From Sinorhizobium arboris LMG 14919 (GTDB lineage Bacteria > Pseudomonadota > Alphaproteobacteria > Rhizobiales > Rhizobiaceae), in NCBI RefSeq assembly GCF_000427465.1, contig NZ_ATYB01000014.1, forward strand, positions 2,379,570 through 2,443,569: 64,000 bases of DNA. The letters run 5' to 3'. Made by a program: the position numbers and the translations under genes. The notes under the pieces were generated by a model. It did not search any database. It saw nothing but the letters and a program-made list of their open reading frames with translations, and had not been told where the DNA came from. This document shows positions 27,206 through 36,149 of this stretch, piece after piece (position 1 is the first letter of the stretch; each line of letters starts with the position of its first letter).

Positions 27206-27958
27206 TCAAATCAGCGGCCGCTTCGGCTCGCTCAGACCATCCCATCCCGCGAGCGCCAGCAAACCATGGATGTCATGGACCTCGCAGCCCTTCTCGGCCC
27301 AGCGCAGAAGCCCCCTGGCCGCCAGTTTCTTCAGCGTTTTGTTGGTGTGGACGATCGAGAGGCCAAGCGTGTCGGCAATATGTTGCTGCGTAACGGGAAT
27401 GACGCTCCAGCCGCTTCCGAACAGTTCCAATGACGCAGCTCTCTGGTAGAGAAAGGCGATGAGGTAGGCCGCCCGCTCCAGAGCCGAGCGGCGGCCGATA
27501 CTCAGAAGGTTCTCATCCAGCATGCGCTCCTCGCGCGCCGCGATCCAGGTCAGGTCATAGGCGAGATCGGGGTGCCCCCTGTAAAGGTCTGCGAGCCTGT
27601 CGCGCTGGAAGACGCAGAGCGCGACTGGCGAAAGCGCCTCGATCGAGTGCTGCATCTCGCCCATGAGGGTGCCTTGCAGCCCGACGATATCGCCGGGCAT
27701 CACGTAGTTCAGGATCTGCCGTCGACCATCATCGAGCATCTTGTAGCGAAAGCCCCATCCGGAAAGGACAGTGAAGAGGTGTTCGCTTTGTTCCCCTTCT
27801 GCGAGTATGGTTGCGCTCGCACCGAAGACGAGTTCGCCGATCTTGAAGTGGGAGACGAATGCGAGTTCCTCGTCCTTGAAGCGACGGAACAGTGAAAGCG
27901 GGCGCAAGGGACAGTCTTTGCAGGGCGTGCCTTTGGTGAACTTTCCTTCGGTTATCAT
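27206..27958 (-). CDS. Crp/Fnr-family transcription regulator
   Basis: A 250-aa regulator with an N-terminal cyclic-nucleotide-binding-like domain (around VFGASATILAEGEQSEHLFTVLSG) and a C-terminal winged helix (VTQQHIADTLGLSIVHTNKTLKKL). It starts MITEGKFTKGTPCKDCPLRP. This Cys pair near residues 13-16 is common in this sub-family, but the full four-Cys iron-sulfur pattern of FNR is not present. The upstream extension of the frame has no good start. It diverges from the SDR gene and may control the detoxification group. Confidence 0.87.
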   Translation of the reverse strand: MITEGKFTKGTPCKDCPLRPLSLFRRFKDEELAFVSHFKIGELVFGASATILAEGEQSEHLFTVLSGWGFRYKMLDDGRRQILNYVMPGDIVGLQGTLMGEMQHSIEALSPVALCVFQRDRLADLYRGHPDLAYDLTWIAAREERMLDENLLSIGRRSALERAAYLIAFLYQRAASLELFGSGWSVIPVTQQHIADTLGLSIVHTNKTLKKLAARGLLRWAEKGCEVHDIHGLLALAGWDGLSEPKRPLI

Positions 27959-28217
27959 GAAGTATCTCGAGGCCCGGCAGACCGGAGCGGATGGGGCAGA
28001 CTTGACAGAGTAGCATGGCACCAAAGAACGACAAGACCGAAGACGAAAGCTGGCGAACGCCGCATCGCCTCATGGACTTGCCTCCGCCCAGACCCTATGT
28101 CTGCCTTTATCCGCCGCTGGCGCGGGATGAGGAACGACGGGCGCGGTTTCCGCCCGCATCCCGCGCGTGGTGTGACCCGGCCCGAACTCATCAACGTGAC
28201 CAGCAGGATCGAAGCCC

Positions 28218-29093
28218 ATGTTGTCCTACTCCGCTATCGCCAAAAACAACGTCGCCGTCGTAACCGGCGCCGCCTCCGGCATCGGCCTCGCATCGGCACG
28301 GCGCTTCGCCAGCGTGGGAATGAGGGTCGTGCTCGCGGACCTTGGCGGTGAGAAGCTGCAGGCAGCGGCCGCCGAGGTGGCTGAGGCGGCTCCAGGCGGC
28401 TCCGGCGATGTCGCCGCGATCGAGACCGATGTGTCGCGGGCGGACGACCTTGTGGCCCTGGCGCGCGCGACACGCGAGCGCTTCGGACACGTGCATGTGT
28501 TGATGAACAATGCCGGCGTCCAGCCGGGCAGTTCCATTTTCGGGCCGCTCGAAAATTGGGAAGCGGTGATCGGCGTCAATCTGTGGGGCGTCATCAACGG
28601 CTCGCGCATTTTTGCTCCGGCCATGATTGCCCATGGCGAGCCGGCGCTCATCATCAACACGGGTTCGAAGCAGGGTATCACCACGCCGCCTGGAGATCCC
28701 GCCTACAACCTGTCGAAGGCGGGCGTGAAGGTCTTCACCGAGGCCCTGCAGCACGAGCTGCGCAATACCGAGGACTGCAAGGTCAATGCGCATCTCCTGA
28801 TCCCCGGTTTCGTCTACACGTCCCTCACCGCGCAAGGGCGCACGGAAAAACCGGCCGGCGCCTGGACGCCGGAGCAGACCGTGGATTTCATGATGGCGAG
28901 CCTTGCTCGCGGCGAATTCTATATTCTTTGCCCCGACAACGAGGTTGCCCGGCCGACGGATGAAAAGCGCATCCTGTGGGCAGCGGGGGATATCGTCGAG
29001 AACCGTCCGCCGCTCTCACGCTGGCATCCGGACTACGGCGAAGTCTTCCAGTCGTTCCTCGCCGGGACCGCCGCAGGGAGGATCAAATCGTGA
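28218..29093 (+). CDS. short-chain dehydrogenase/reductase
   Basis: A 291-aa NAD(P)-dependent oxidoreductase with the Rossmann motif VVTGAASGIGLASARRF, NNAG in VLMNNAGVQPGS, a serine in INTGSKQGIT and the active-site Tyr/Lys in AYNLSKAGVKVF. AGGA precedes the ATG. It overlaps the following VOC-hydrolase fusion gene by GTGA and shares its operon. The substrate is unknown; the context suggests reduction of reactive carbonyls or quinones. Confidence 0.9.
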   Translation: MLSYSAIAKNNVAVVTGAASGIGLASARRFASVGMRVVLADLGGEKLQAAAAEVAEAAPGGSGDVAAIETDVSRADDLVALARATRERFGHVHVLMNNAGVQPGSSIFGPLENWEAVIGVNLWGVINGSRIFAPAMIAHGEPALIINTGSKQGITTPPGDPAYNLSKAGVKVFTEALQHELRNTEDCKVNAHLLIPGFVYTSLTAQGRTEKPAGAWTPEQTVDFMMASLARGEFYILCPDNEVARPTDEKRILWAAGDIVENRPPLSRWHPDYGEVFQSFLAGTAAGRIKS

Positions 29094-30646
29094 CCAGCGG
29101 CATTCATCACATCACCCTGATCGCCCGCAAGGTGCAGGCCAATGTCGACTTCTATGTCGGCTTCCTGGGGCTGCATCTGGTGAAGCGGACCGGCGGCTAC
29201 GAGGATCCCAATCAGTTGCATCTATTCTATGGCGACGCCTCGGGGTCGCCGGGGTCGCTCGTGAGTTTCCTGGTCTGGGAGGACGGCTCTCCGGGCCGGG
29301 TCGGTCACGGCCAGCCGAGCGAGATCGCCTTCGCCATTCCACCTGAGAGCATCGGCTACTGGATGACGCGAGCGCTACAGTTCAATATCGATGCAGCGGG
29401 CCCTTCGCAGGAATTCGGCGAGCCGGTCCTTCGCCTGAAAGATCCGGACGGCGTCATCGTCAAGCTGGTAGGAACGAACGCGCTTGCGGAGCCCGCGCCC
29501 TGGGCCAACAGGGACATTCCCGAAACGGACTCCATCCGCCGCTTACGCGGCGCAACGGTGCTCACCGAAAAACCCAAAGAGACGGCCCATTTCCTGCAAA
29601 ACCACTTCGGCTACGCGGAGATGGGAGCGACGGAGAGCATCCGCCGCCTCACCTCCTCGTCCGGGGACGTGATCGACATACGCGATGCCGGCGGCTTCTG
29701 GAGTGCCGCCCCCGGGACCGGCACGATCGACCACATCGCCTTCCGGGCACCGGATGAGGCAACCGTGCTTGCCGTCAGAGCCGATCTCGAGCAGGAGCAC
29801 GCCGGCGCAACCAACGCGCACGACCGGAAATATTTCTTCTCGCTCTATGTGCGCGAGCCGGGCGGCACGCTCTGCGAGCTTGCGACCGACGGTCCCGGCT
29901 TTGCCGTCGACGAAGCTCCGGATGCCCTCGGCACAACGCTGTTCCTGCCGCCGCACCTGTCGAGCGACCCGACGGCGACGCTGGTCAGGCTGCCGCAATT
30001 CGCGCTGCCCGGCGAGCCGAGAGTGCCGCAGCGCGATCTGCCATTCGTCCATCGGTTCTACCGCCCCGACAAGGCGAACGACCGCACCTTCGTGCTGCTG
30101 CACGGCAGCGGCGGCAACGAAATCGATATGCTGCCCTTCGGCCATCAACTCGATCCTCATGCGACTCTCCTGGGCGTACGCGGCCGCAGCACCGAAGAAG
30201 GCTTCCCGCGCTGGTTCCGGCGCTTCTCGATGACGAAATTCGACCAGCAGGACATCCGCTCGGAAGCGGAAGCCTTCGCCGCCTTCGCCGAGGGCGCGCG
30301 CGAGGGCTACGGGCTCGACCTGGAGAAGACAGTGTTCATCGGCTACTCCAACGGCGCGAACCTGCTCGCCGCCGTGCTGCTCCTCCACCCCGGCATCATC
30401 AGAAACGCCGTGATGATGCGCGCGATGGCGGCGCTCGAAAGTGCGCCGGAACCGGACCTTGCCGGCACCAGAGTGCTGATGCTCACCGGCAAGGACGATC
30501 CCTACGGTAAGCACGCACCGGAACTGAAGGCGACACTTAGAGGCAGCGGGGCAGATTTCGAGGAAATCGACATCGACATCGGCCACGGGATCGGGGTCGA
30601 AGATATCGCCGTGATCCGGCCCTGGCTGGCCGAGTCCGGGTTATAG
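29090..30646 (+). CDS. fusion of VOC ring-cleaving dioxygenase and alpha/beta hydrolase (MhqO-MhqD-like)
   Basis: A 518-aa two-part protein. Residues 1 to about 310 form a duplicated VOC/glyoxalase fold like MhqO/LinE-type dioxygenases: GIHHITLIARKVQANVDFYV at the start, IDHIAFRAPDE in the middle and [18 protein letters not shown] at the end. Residues about 320-518 form a phospholipase/carboxylesterase-like hydrolase with LLHGSGGNE (about 337), nucleophile Ser in GYSNGANL (about 419), Asp in TGKDDPYG (about 467) and His in GHGIGVED (about 498). In Bacillus these activities are separate genes linked to quinone stress. The GTG start has GGGAGGA upstream and overlaps the SDR stop. Confidence 0.88.
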   Translation: MTSGIHHITLIARKVQANVDFYVGFLGLHLVKRTGGYEDPNQLHLFYGDASGSPGSLVSFLVWEDGSPGRVGHGQPSEIAFAIPPESIGYWMTRALQFNIDAAGPSQEFGEPVLRLKDPDGVIVKLVGTNALAEPAPWANRDIPETDSIRRLRGATVLTEKPKETAHFLQNHFGYAEMGATESIRRLTSSSGDVIDIRDAGGFWSAAPGTGTIDHIAFRAPDEATVLAVRADLEQEHAGATNAHDRKYFFSLYVREPGGTLCELATDGPGFAVDEAPDALGTTLFLPPHLSSDPTATLVRLPQFALPGEPRVPQRDLPFVHRFYRPDKANDRTFVLLHGSGGNEIDMLPFGHQLDPHATLLGVRGRSTEEGFPRWFRRFSMTKFDQQDIRSEAEAFAAFAEGAREGYGLDLEKTVFIGYSNGANLLAAVLLLHPGIIRNAVMMRAMAALESAPEPDLAGTRVLMLTGKDDPYGKHAPELKATLRGSGADFEEIDIDIGHGIGVEDIAVIRPWLAESGL

Positions 30647-30682
30647 GCCGTCGCGCCGAAGAGGATCGGCTTGGGTGGATTG

Positions 30683-30729
30683 CCCCTCATCCCCGCGCGC
30701 AGCGCGAGGGGACTGAGGTGGATGAGGGG
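30683..30729. repeat. small inverted repeat with CCCCTCA ends
   Basis: CCCCTCATCC (30683-30692) and GGATGAGGGG (30720-30729) bound a short GC-rich insert between two convergent genes. It belongs to the same CCCCTCA-ended family as the larger elements at 47521 and 59303 and may serve as a terminator. Confidence 0.65.
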
Positions 30730-30761
30730 TCGACACACGGCGCGGTTCCGATCGCCATACA

Positions 30762-31313
30762 TCAGCCAGCGACGTGGTCGGCGAAGGCCTGGACGAAACC
30801 GCGCAACCTTTCCCGGGTCTGCTCGTCCTTCAGCCGCCCTTCCTCGTCGAAAAGCGTGTCGGCTTTCGGCACCATCAGCCGCTTGCCCGACCAGATCTCG
30901 GCTCCCAGCGTCCGCATCACTGAAAGCCAGGCGTTTTGGCTGAGAATGGTCCCGAAGCTTCCGGAAGAAGCGCCGGCAAGCGCGAAGGGCCGGCCGCCGA
31001 AGACCTTCCTGATGTCGGCTGGCGGGCGGCTCATCCAGTCGATCGCGTTCTTGAAAACCCCGGGGACCGAATTGTTGTATTCCGGCGTGAAGAGGATGAC
31101 GCCGTCCGCCGCGATAATCTTCTGCTTCAGCGCCTCCGCAGCGGCTGGAACGCCACTTTCGGCCTCCACGTCTCCGTCGTATAGGGGGATGCCATGCAAT
31201 GTCGCAGTCTCGAATTCCACCCCATCCGGCGCCACCGTTCCTGCGGCTTTAAGCAATGCGGTATTAAAGGACGCCTTTCGCAGACTGCCCGATATGCCGA
31301 GAAGCTTGGTCAT
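30762..31313 (-). CDS. NADPH-dependent FMN reductase / quinone reductase-like flavoprotein
   Basis: A 183-aa flavodoxin-fold protein. The FMN-binding GISGSLRKASFNTALL is near the start, followed by the family motif FTPEYNNSVPGVFKNAIDWM and the loop LAGASSGSFGT. Relatives reduce FMN, azo dyes or quinones. The start at 31313 gives the family's N-terminus directly. It lies among dioxygenase genes and is consistent with quinone detoxification. Confidence 0.9.
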   Translation of the reverse strand: MTKLLGISGSLRKASFNTALLKAAGTVAPDGVEFETATLHGIPLYDGDVEAESGVPAAAEALKQKIIAADGVILFTPEYNNSVPGVFKNAIDWMSRPPADIRKVFGGRPFALAGASSGSFGTILSQNAWLSVMRTLGAEIWSGKRLMVPKADTLFDEEGRLKDEQTRERLRGFVQAFADHVAG

Positions 31314-31447
31314 GAACAACGGTTTCCTTCCTCTGGCGCGATTCCGCACAAACCCCGCATCAGCCAAAAACTAGCGGGCTTGCGGCAAAAGGAAAGCCGG
31401 AATCGCTCGCTGCTCACCATGCCTCGGCTCAATGAAAGCGGCAGCCG

Positions 31448-32401
31448 TTACGCCAGAGGTTTGAGTTTTGCCTCGATCTGCGCCCGCTTCGGTTCCAGGA
31501 AAGGCGGCAGCGACAGGCTCTCGCCGAGCGTATCCATAGGCTCGTCTACGGCAAAGCCGGGACCGTCGGTCGCGATCTCGAAAAGGACCCCGTTCGGCTC
31601 GCGGAAGTAGAGCGATCGGAAGTAGAAGCGCTCGACCTCGCCGCTCGACGGCAGTCGGAACTCGCCGAGCCGTTCCGTCCACCGATGCAGCGTTTCGACA
31701 TCCGGCACCCGGAAGGCGACGTGGTGGACGGCGCCCGCCCCCTGACGCGCAGCCGGCAGATCGGGCTGGACCGCCACATGCAGTTCGGCCGCCGGTCCGC
31801 CCTCTCCCATCGAAAAGACATGCACCTCGCCGATGCCATCGGGCGATGGATAGCTGCGCAGTTCCGCCATGTTCATGACATGCGTCAGCACGAGGGCGGT
31901 GTCGCTGATACCCGGCACGCTGATGGTGATCGGCCCAAGGCCTTTGATCTGATGCTCGGCCGGAACCGGACTCTTCGCCCACGGGTGCGAGGGCGCCAGT
32001 CCGCCGTCGTCGACGAGCCGGAAGCGCTGGCCCTCGCCGTCCTCGAAATCGAGAGAGATGCGGCCGTCGATCTCGGCGACCTCGCCGGAAGCGACCTTCA
32101 ACTCATCGAAGCGGCGCTTCCACCACCTCACGGTCTCGGCGCTGCCGACCCGAAGTCCGGTCCGCGAAATACTGTGCGTCCCGCGCCCTTCGGGCCCGAC
32201 CGGCCAGTCGAAGAAGGTCAGGTCCGTGCCTGGCGTCGCCTGCCCGTCGGCATAGAAGAGGTGATAGGCCGTGGTGTCGTCCTGGTTGACGGTCTTCTTA
32301 ACCAGGCGCAGGCCCAGCGTCCCCGTGTAGAAGCGCAGGTTCTCCGGCGCATTGGCGGTTATCGCCGTCAGATGGTGGATACCAGTCAGGTGCAAGCTCA
32401 T
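31448..32401 (-). CDS. VOC-family ring-cleaving dioxygenase, MhqO-like
   Basis: A 317-aa protein with two VOC modules: [20 protein letters not shown] at the start and [18 protein letters not shown] in the second half. The metal-ligand Glu is in [17 protein letters not shown]. This matches MhqO-type extradiol dioxygenases for hydroquinones. It is 134 bases upstream of the FMN reductase on the same strand. It is the unfused paralogue of the dioxygenase half of the gene at 29090. Confidence 0.9.
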   Translation of the reverse strand: MSLHLTGIHHLTAITANAPENLRFYTGTLGLRLVKKTVNQDDTTAYHLFYADGQATPGTDLTFFDWPVGPEGRGTHSISRTGLRVGSAETVRWWKRRFDELKVASGEVAEIDGRISLDFEDGEGQRFRLVDDGGLAPSHPWAKSPVPAEHQIKGLGPITISVPGISDTALVLTHVMNMAELRSYPSPDGIGEVHVFSMGEGGPAAELHVAVQPDLPAARQGAGAVHHVAFRVPDVETLHRWTERLGEFRLPSSGEVERFYFRSLYFREPNGVLFEIATDGPGFAVDEPMDTLGESLSLPPFLEPKRAQIEAKLKPLA

Positions 32402-32560
32402 GATTGCCTCCTAGTCGCTATGCTACAGCGTCAATCGCGTCAGACGCGCTGCGCTGCGGAGCGGGCATTTCGGTTGAGCACAATATCGATCCGGCCGGGC
32501 GTTTCCGAAAGAGGGCACGATGCGAACGGATTGTTCTCTGACTGTAAACGGTCCTGCAGA

Positions 32561-33337
32561 TCAGTCGCGTTTCAAGTCGATGAGATAGGTATTCTCCGCC
32601 CGGGAAATGGCAAATGCCTGCGGGTCGATTTCGGCGAAGATCAGGGTTTCATCAGCGGAACCGGCCCTCGCCATGACCTGGCCGTCCGGCGACGCGATGA
32701 GCGACAGTCCAGCAAAGGAAAACATATCGTCCGAACCGCAATGATTGGCGTAGGCGACGAAGAGCTGATTCTCGAAGGCCCGCGTCCGGATCATATGATC
32801 GGTGATGAAAGTCCCGGACCAGCCGGCCGGAAGGGCGGTCGGCACCAGCACCGCCTCGGCACCCGCAAGCGCCAGCCGACGGACATTTTCGGGAAATTCG
32901 ACATCGTAGCAGATCAGCATGCCGCAAGTGACGCCACGGTGTTTGAAGAGGCGCGTCGACGGCTGCCCCGGCGTGAAGAGCGAGCGCTCGTAATCGCCGT
33001 AGAGATGCGACTTCCGATAGACGACCGGGCTGGCATCGCCGTCGACGTGGACGGCGCTGTTGTAGACGGCTTCCGCCCCCTGCTCTGCAAATCCCGCAAC
33101 GATAGCGATGCCTGCTTGCCGCGAGATGCGCCCAAGTTCCCGAACGATCGGTCCATCCGCCGGCTCCGCCAGCTGGCGGATTGCTCCCCCTGCGCCGTAG
33201 CCGGTGATCGCGAGTTCGGGCGCGACAAGCAGGCTCGCGCCGTTGCCGGAAGCCGCGATCGCCGCCCGCTCGATGCGAGCGAGATTGGCGGCGGCATCGC
33301 CGCCAATGCACTTCATCTGCAGGGCAGCGAGCTTCAT
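32561..33337 (-). CDS. carbon-nitrogen hydrolase (nitrilase superfamily amidase)
   Basis: A 258-aa amidase with the Glu-Lys-Cys triad visible: Glu in LLVAPELAITGYG, Lys in VVYRKSHLYGDYE, Cys in MLICYDVEFPENVRRL. Related enzymes include N-carbamoylputrescine amidase and omega-amidase. It overlaps the second permease by ATGA and is therefore the last gene of a polyamine-type ABC operon, which favours an amide or carbamoyl substrate derived from the imported compound. The exact substrate is unknown. Confidence 0.9.
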   Translation of the reverse strand: MKLAALQMKCIGGDAAANLARIERAAIAASGNGASLLVAPELAITGYGAGGAIRQLAEPADGPIVRELGRISRQAGIAIVAGFAEQGAEAVYNSAVHVDGDASPVVYRKSHLYGDYERSLFTPGQPSTRLFKHRGVTCGMLICYDVEFPENVRRLALAGAEAVLVPTALPAGWSGTFITDHMIRTRAFENQLFVAYANHCGSDDMFSFAGLSLIASPDGQVMARAGSADETLIFAEIDPQAFAISRAENTYLIDLKRD

Positions 33338-34137
33338 CACTTTCCGTCCGATGACATGGCGCCGAGCAGCTTCGGGAGGTCTCCGAAGCGTGCGACGAGG
33401 CTGAAGATGACCGCGGCGGTCGCGACGAAGAGGATCGTCACGGAGGCCATGGTCGGCGTATAGCCGTAGCGAAGCGCGTTGAAGATCTTGATCGGCAGAG
33501 TCTCCATCGTGAAGCCGACGGTCATGTAGGCGACGATGTATTCGTTGAGCGAAAGCACGAAGGCGAAGGCATAGCCCGAAACGATATAGGGCAGGATCAG
33601 CGGCAGAACGACGGTGCGGAAGACCGTCCGGTCGTCCGCGCCCATCGTCGAGGCCGCCTCGACCAGCGATCGGTCGATCGAGGTGAAGCCGAGCGACAGA
33701 GTCACCAGCGGCAGCGTCACGAAGAAGATCGCGTGGCTGACGACGGCGGTCCAGGGCTGGCCGTAGAAACCGACGGTCGCCCAGAAGGTGAGCAGGCCGA
33801 GCGCCGTAATGACCGGCGGCAGCGTGAAGGGCGCGACCCCCAGAAGCTGGAAGATGTTCGCCCATGGCGCGATGCGCCGCCACAGGAACCAGGCGAGCGG
33901 CAGCGCGATCGCGACGGCAAGTGCGGCCGAAAGAAGCGCCAGCGTCACCGAGGCAACGAGTGCGCTGCGCCACTCCGGGTTCAGAAAGATCTCCCCGTAC
34001 CAGGATGTCGAGAAGCCCTGTGGCGGAAAGGCGAGCGTCTGCTTCTCGTTCACCGACACACCGGCGACGACGATCAGCGGCAAAGCGAGAAACAGCCCGA
34101 TCAGAAAGAAGTAGGCCCTGCGGAAAACCGACGTCAT
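33337..34137 (-). CDS. polyamine-type ABC permease (PotC-like)
   Basis: A 266-aa six-helix permease starting MTSVFRRAYFFLIGLFLALPLIVV, with the coupling loop EAASTMGADDRTVFRTVVLP. It overlaps both neighbours by ATGA. The frame is open far upstream, but that part is the shadow of the preceding permease gene. It forms the pore with the PotB-like partner. Confidence 0.92.
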   Translation of the reverse strand: MTSVFRRAYFFLIGLFLALPLIVVAGVSVNEKQTLAFPPQGFSTSWYGEIFLNPEWRSALVASVTLALLSAALAVAIALPLAWFLWRRIAPWANIFQLLGVAPFTLPPVITALGLLTFWATVGFYGQPWTAVVSHAIFFVTLPLVTLSLGFTSIDRSLVEAASTMGADDRTVFRTVVLPLILPYIVSGYAFAFVLSLNEYIVAYMTVGFTMETLPIKIFNALRYGYTPTMASVTILFVATAAVIFSLVARFGDLPKLLGAMSSDGK

Positions 34138-34988
34138 GCCGCTTCTCCCTTCCGGCCTGCTATGACCGTGAGCGCCACCAGTCCAAGGGTCACCAGGACG
34201 AGGAAGACCGCCATCGCCGCGGCGAAGGGCATATTGGACTGGTAGATCGCCTGGTCGGTGATGAGAACCGAAAGCGTCCAGTGCTGCGGCCGGCCGAGCA
34301 GTTGCGGCAGGAGATAGGAGCCGAGCGCGAAGATGAAGACCATGATCAGCGTGGCTGTGATCGTGTTGCGGAGCGCCGGAACGACGACGGTGAAGAAGGC
34401 CCTGAGCGGCGATGCGCCGAGCGTGCGCGCGGCTTCCGTCAGCGTCGGGTCGAGGCGCACGAGCGCGGGGAAAAGCACGAGCACGGTATAGGGAAAGGCC
34501 TGATAGACCATACCGGTCAGCACCGCCGAGAAGCTCGGCGTGAGCGCCTTCGCCTCGCCCATCAGCCCGAGCGCCACGAGGATGTTGGTGATGCCGGCCG
34601 TGCGCGAAAAAAGGGTGGACCAGGCAAAACCGATAATGACTTCCGAAAGTGAGAGCACGGAGAGCAGCGCGACGAGCCAGACGACCTGGACCCGGCGCGC
34701 CATGCGCGTGAGCAGGTAGGTGAACGGCAGCGCCAATACCACGCAGCACAGGGCGACGGCGATCGCCAGCATCAGCGAAAATCCGAGCACGCCGCCGAAG
34801 AAGGCCGACAGGAAGCGTGCATAATTGTCATAGACGAAGGCCGGCGTATAGAAGCCGCCCTGCTGACGCTGAAAGAAGCTGACTGCGATCATCGTGCCGA
34901 AGGGCACGACGAAGAAGATCGTCAGCATCCCCGCGGGAAAGAGAATCGGCAGATAGTCGCCGAGGGTCTGGGGCGGTTCGCGTCTCAT
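34134..34988 (-). CDS. polyamine-type ABC permease (PotB-like)
   Basis: A 284-aa six-helix permease (MRREPPQTLGDYLPILFPAG) with a long periplasmic segment after the first helix and the coupling loop EAARTLGASPLRAFFTVVVP. It overlaps the ATPase gene by four bases and the PotC-like gene by ATGA. Family members carry spermidine, putrescine or other organic cations. Confidence 0.92.
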   Translation of the reverse strand: MRREPPQTLGDYLPILFPAGMLTIFFVVPFGTMIAVSFFQRQQGGFYTPAFVYDNYARFLSAFFGGVLGFSLMLAIAVALCCVVLALPFTYLLTRMARRVQVVWLVALLSVLSLSEVIIGFAWSTLFSRTAGITNILVALGLMGEAKALTPSFSAVLTGMVYQAFPYTVLVLFPALVRLDPTLTEAARTLGASPLRAFFTVVVPALRNTITATLIMVFIFALGSYLLPQLLGRPQHWTLSVLITDQAIYQSNMPFAAAMAVFLVLVTLGLVALTVIAGRKGEAA

Positions 34989-36022
34989 CTGGCGAGCACC
35001 ACGCAGACATCGGGTGTGAGAGCGACGCCGACCTGTTGCCCGACCGTCACCTGCGGTCGGGCCCGCGGCGTCGAAACGGCAACGATCTGCCGGCCGGCGA
35101 CATCGACGAATGTCTCGATCGTGCCGCCGAGATCGCGCACGAAGGTCACCGTGCCGGAAAGCGCTCCAGCACCTGGCGCAGTCAGGTGCACGTCTTCCGG
35201 GCGGATCGAAAGCGTCGCCTTCGTCGCACCGGCCGGCAACTGCAGTCCCGCCACCGGCTGACCGAGTACCGTCACGCGGTTCAGGGTATCCGCCTCGGCT
35301 TCGATGAGATTTGTCTGGCCGATGAAGTCGGCGACGAAGCTGTCGGCCGGCCGCCGGTAGATCTCGATCGGCGAGGCAGCCTGCCGGATCTCGCCGCCGT
35401 TCATGACCACGACCGTATCGGCCATGGTCATCGCCTCGCGCTGATCGTGGGTGACGACGATCGTGGTGATGCCGAGCTTCTGCTGCAACTGCCTGAGCTC
35501 GACCTGCATGGCCTCGCGCAGCTTGGCATCGAGCGCCGACAAGGGTTCGTCGAGCAGGAAGAGCTTCGGCGAAATCGCCAGCGCCCGGGCTATCGCCACA
35601 CGCTGGCGCTGGCCGCCGGACAACTTCGAGACCGGCCGGTCGGCAAAGCCCGTCAGGTGGATCATCGAAAGCAGTTCCTCGACCCGTTTCCTCTGGTCCT
35701 CCTTCGGCACGCCGCGGATGCGCAGGGGATAGGCGATGTTTTCGCCGACCGTCAGATGGGGGAACAGCGCGAGCGACTGGAACACCATGCCGAGGTTGCG
35801 CCTGTGCGTCGGAACCCGCGTGATGTCCTCGTTATCGAGGCGGATCGCGCCCGAGGTCGGCAGATCCAGCCCGGCGATCATGCGCAGGAGCGTGGTCTTG
35901 CCGCAACCCGATGGCCCGAGCATGCAGACGAAGGTGCCGTGCGGCACCATTAGGTCGACGTCGTTGACGGCCCTGAAGGATCCGAATTCCTTGACGACGT
36001 TCTGAAGAGCAAGTCCCGGCAT
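34985..36022 (-). CDS. polyamine-type ABC ATPase (PotA-like)
   Basis: A 345-aa ATPase with Walker A GPSGCGKTTLLRMI, Q-loop FQSLALFPHLT, signature LSGGQRQRVAIARAL, Walker B LFLLDEPLSALD and switch His in VVTHDQREAMTMAD. A TOBE-like regulatory domain follows (SIRPEDVHLT). The start at 36022 places the first strand of the fold at the N-terminus. It is separated from the binding-protein gene by 127 bases with a repeat and a strong hairpin. Confidence 0.94.
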   Translation of the reverse strand: MPGLALQNVVKEFGSFRAVNDVDLMVPHGTFVCMLGPSGCGKTTLLRMIAGLDLPTSGAIRLDNEDITRVPTHRRNLGMVFQSLALFPHLTVGENIAYPLRIRGVPKEDQRKRVEELLSMIHLTGFADRPVSKLSGGQRQRVAIARALAISPKLFLLDEPLSALDAKLREAMQVELRQLQQKLGITTIVVTHDQREAMTMADTVVVMNGGEIRQAASPIEIYRRPADSFVADFIGQTNLIEAEADTLNRVTVLGQPVAGLQLPAGATKATLSIRPEDVHLTAPGAGALSGTVTFVRDLGGTIETFVDVAGRQIVAVSTPRARPQVTVGQQVGVALTPDVCVVLAR

Positions 36023-36035
36023 GTGTTTCCTGTCC

Positions 36036-36089
36036 TGTACAGCGTCGCGCGTCTTCTCAGACGCGCAAAGGAGCTGTAGCACTTTTGAA
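36036..36089. repeat. short palindromic repeat, copy 2 (reversed)
   Basis: On the minus strand it reads TTCAAAAGTGCTACAGC, then GCGCGTCT-GAGA-AGACGCGC and CGCTGTAC. It matches the element at 5234-5284 in order and sequence. It lies just upstream of the PotA-like gene. Confidence 0.65.
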
Positions 36090-36110
36090 GCCCGTGCGGC
36101 GAGTTCGACG

Positions 36111-36138
36111 CTCCGCCCCGAGATTTCTCAGGGCGGAG
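36111..36138 (-). terminator. intercistronic hairpin after the binding-protein gene
   Basis: CTCCGCCC (36111-36118) pairs with GGGCGGAG (36131-36138), and GAGA/TCTC pair inside. It begins 12 bases after the stop codon of the binding-protein gene. It probably limits read-through or stabilises the upstream message, giving more binding protein than membrane components. Confidence 0.75.
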
Positions 36139-36149
36139 TACGCTAGACG

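Noticed and set aside
28015..28263. 82-codon open frame between the Crp/Fnr and SDR genes
   Set aside because: It overlaps the SDR start, has no ribosome site and is Arg/Pro-rich without features.
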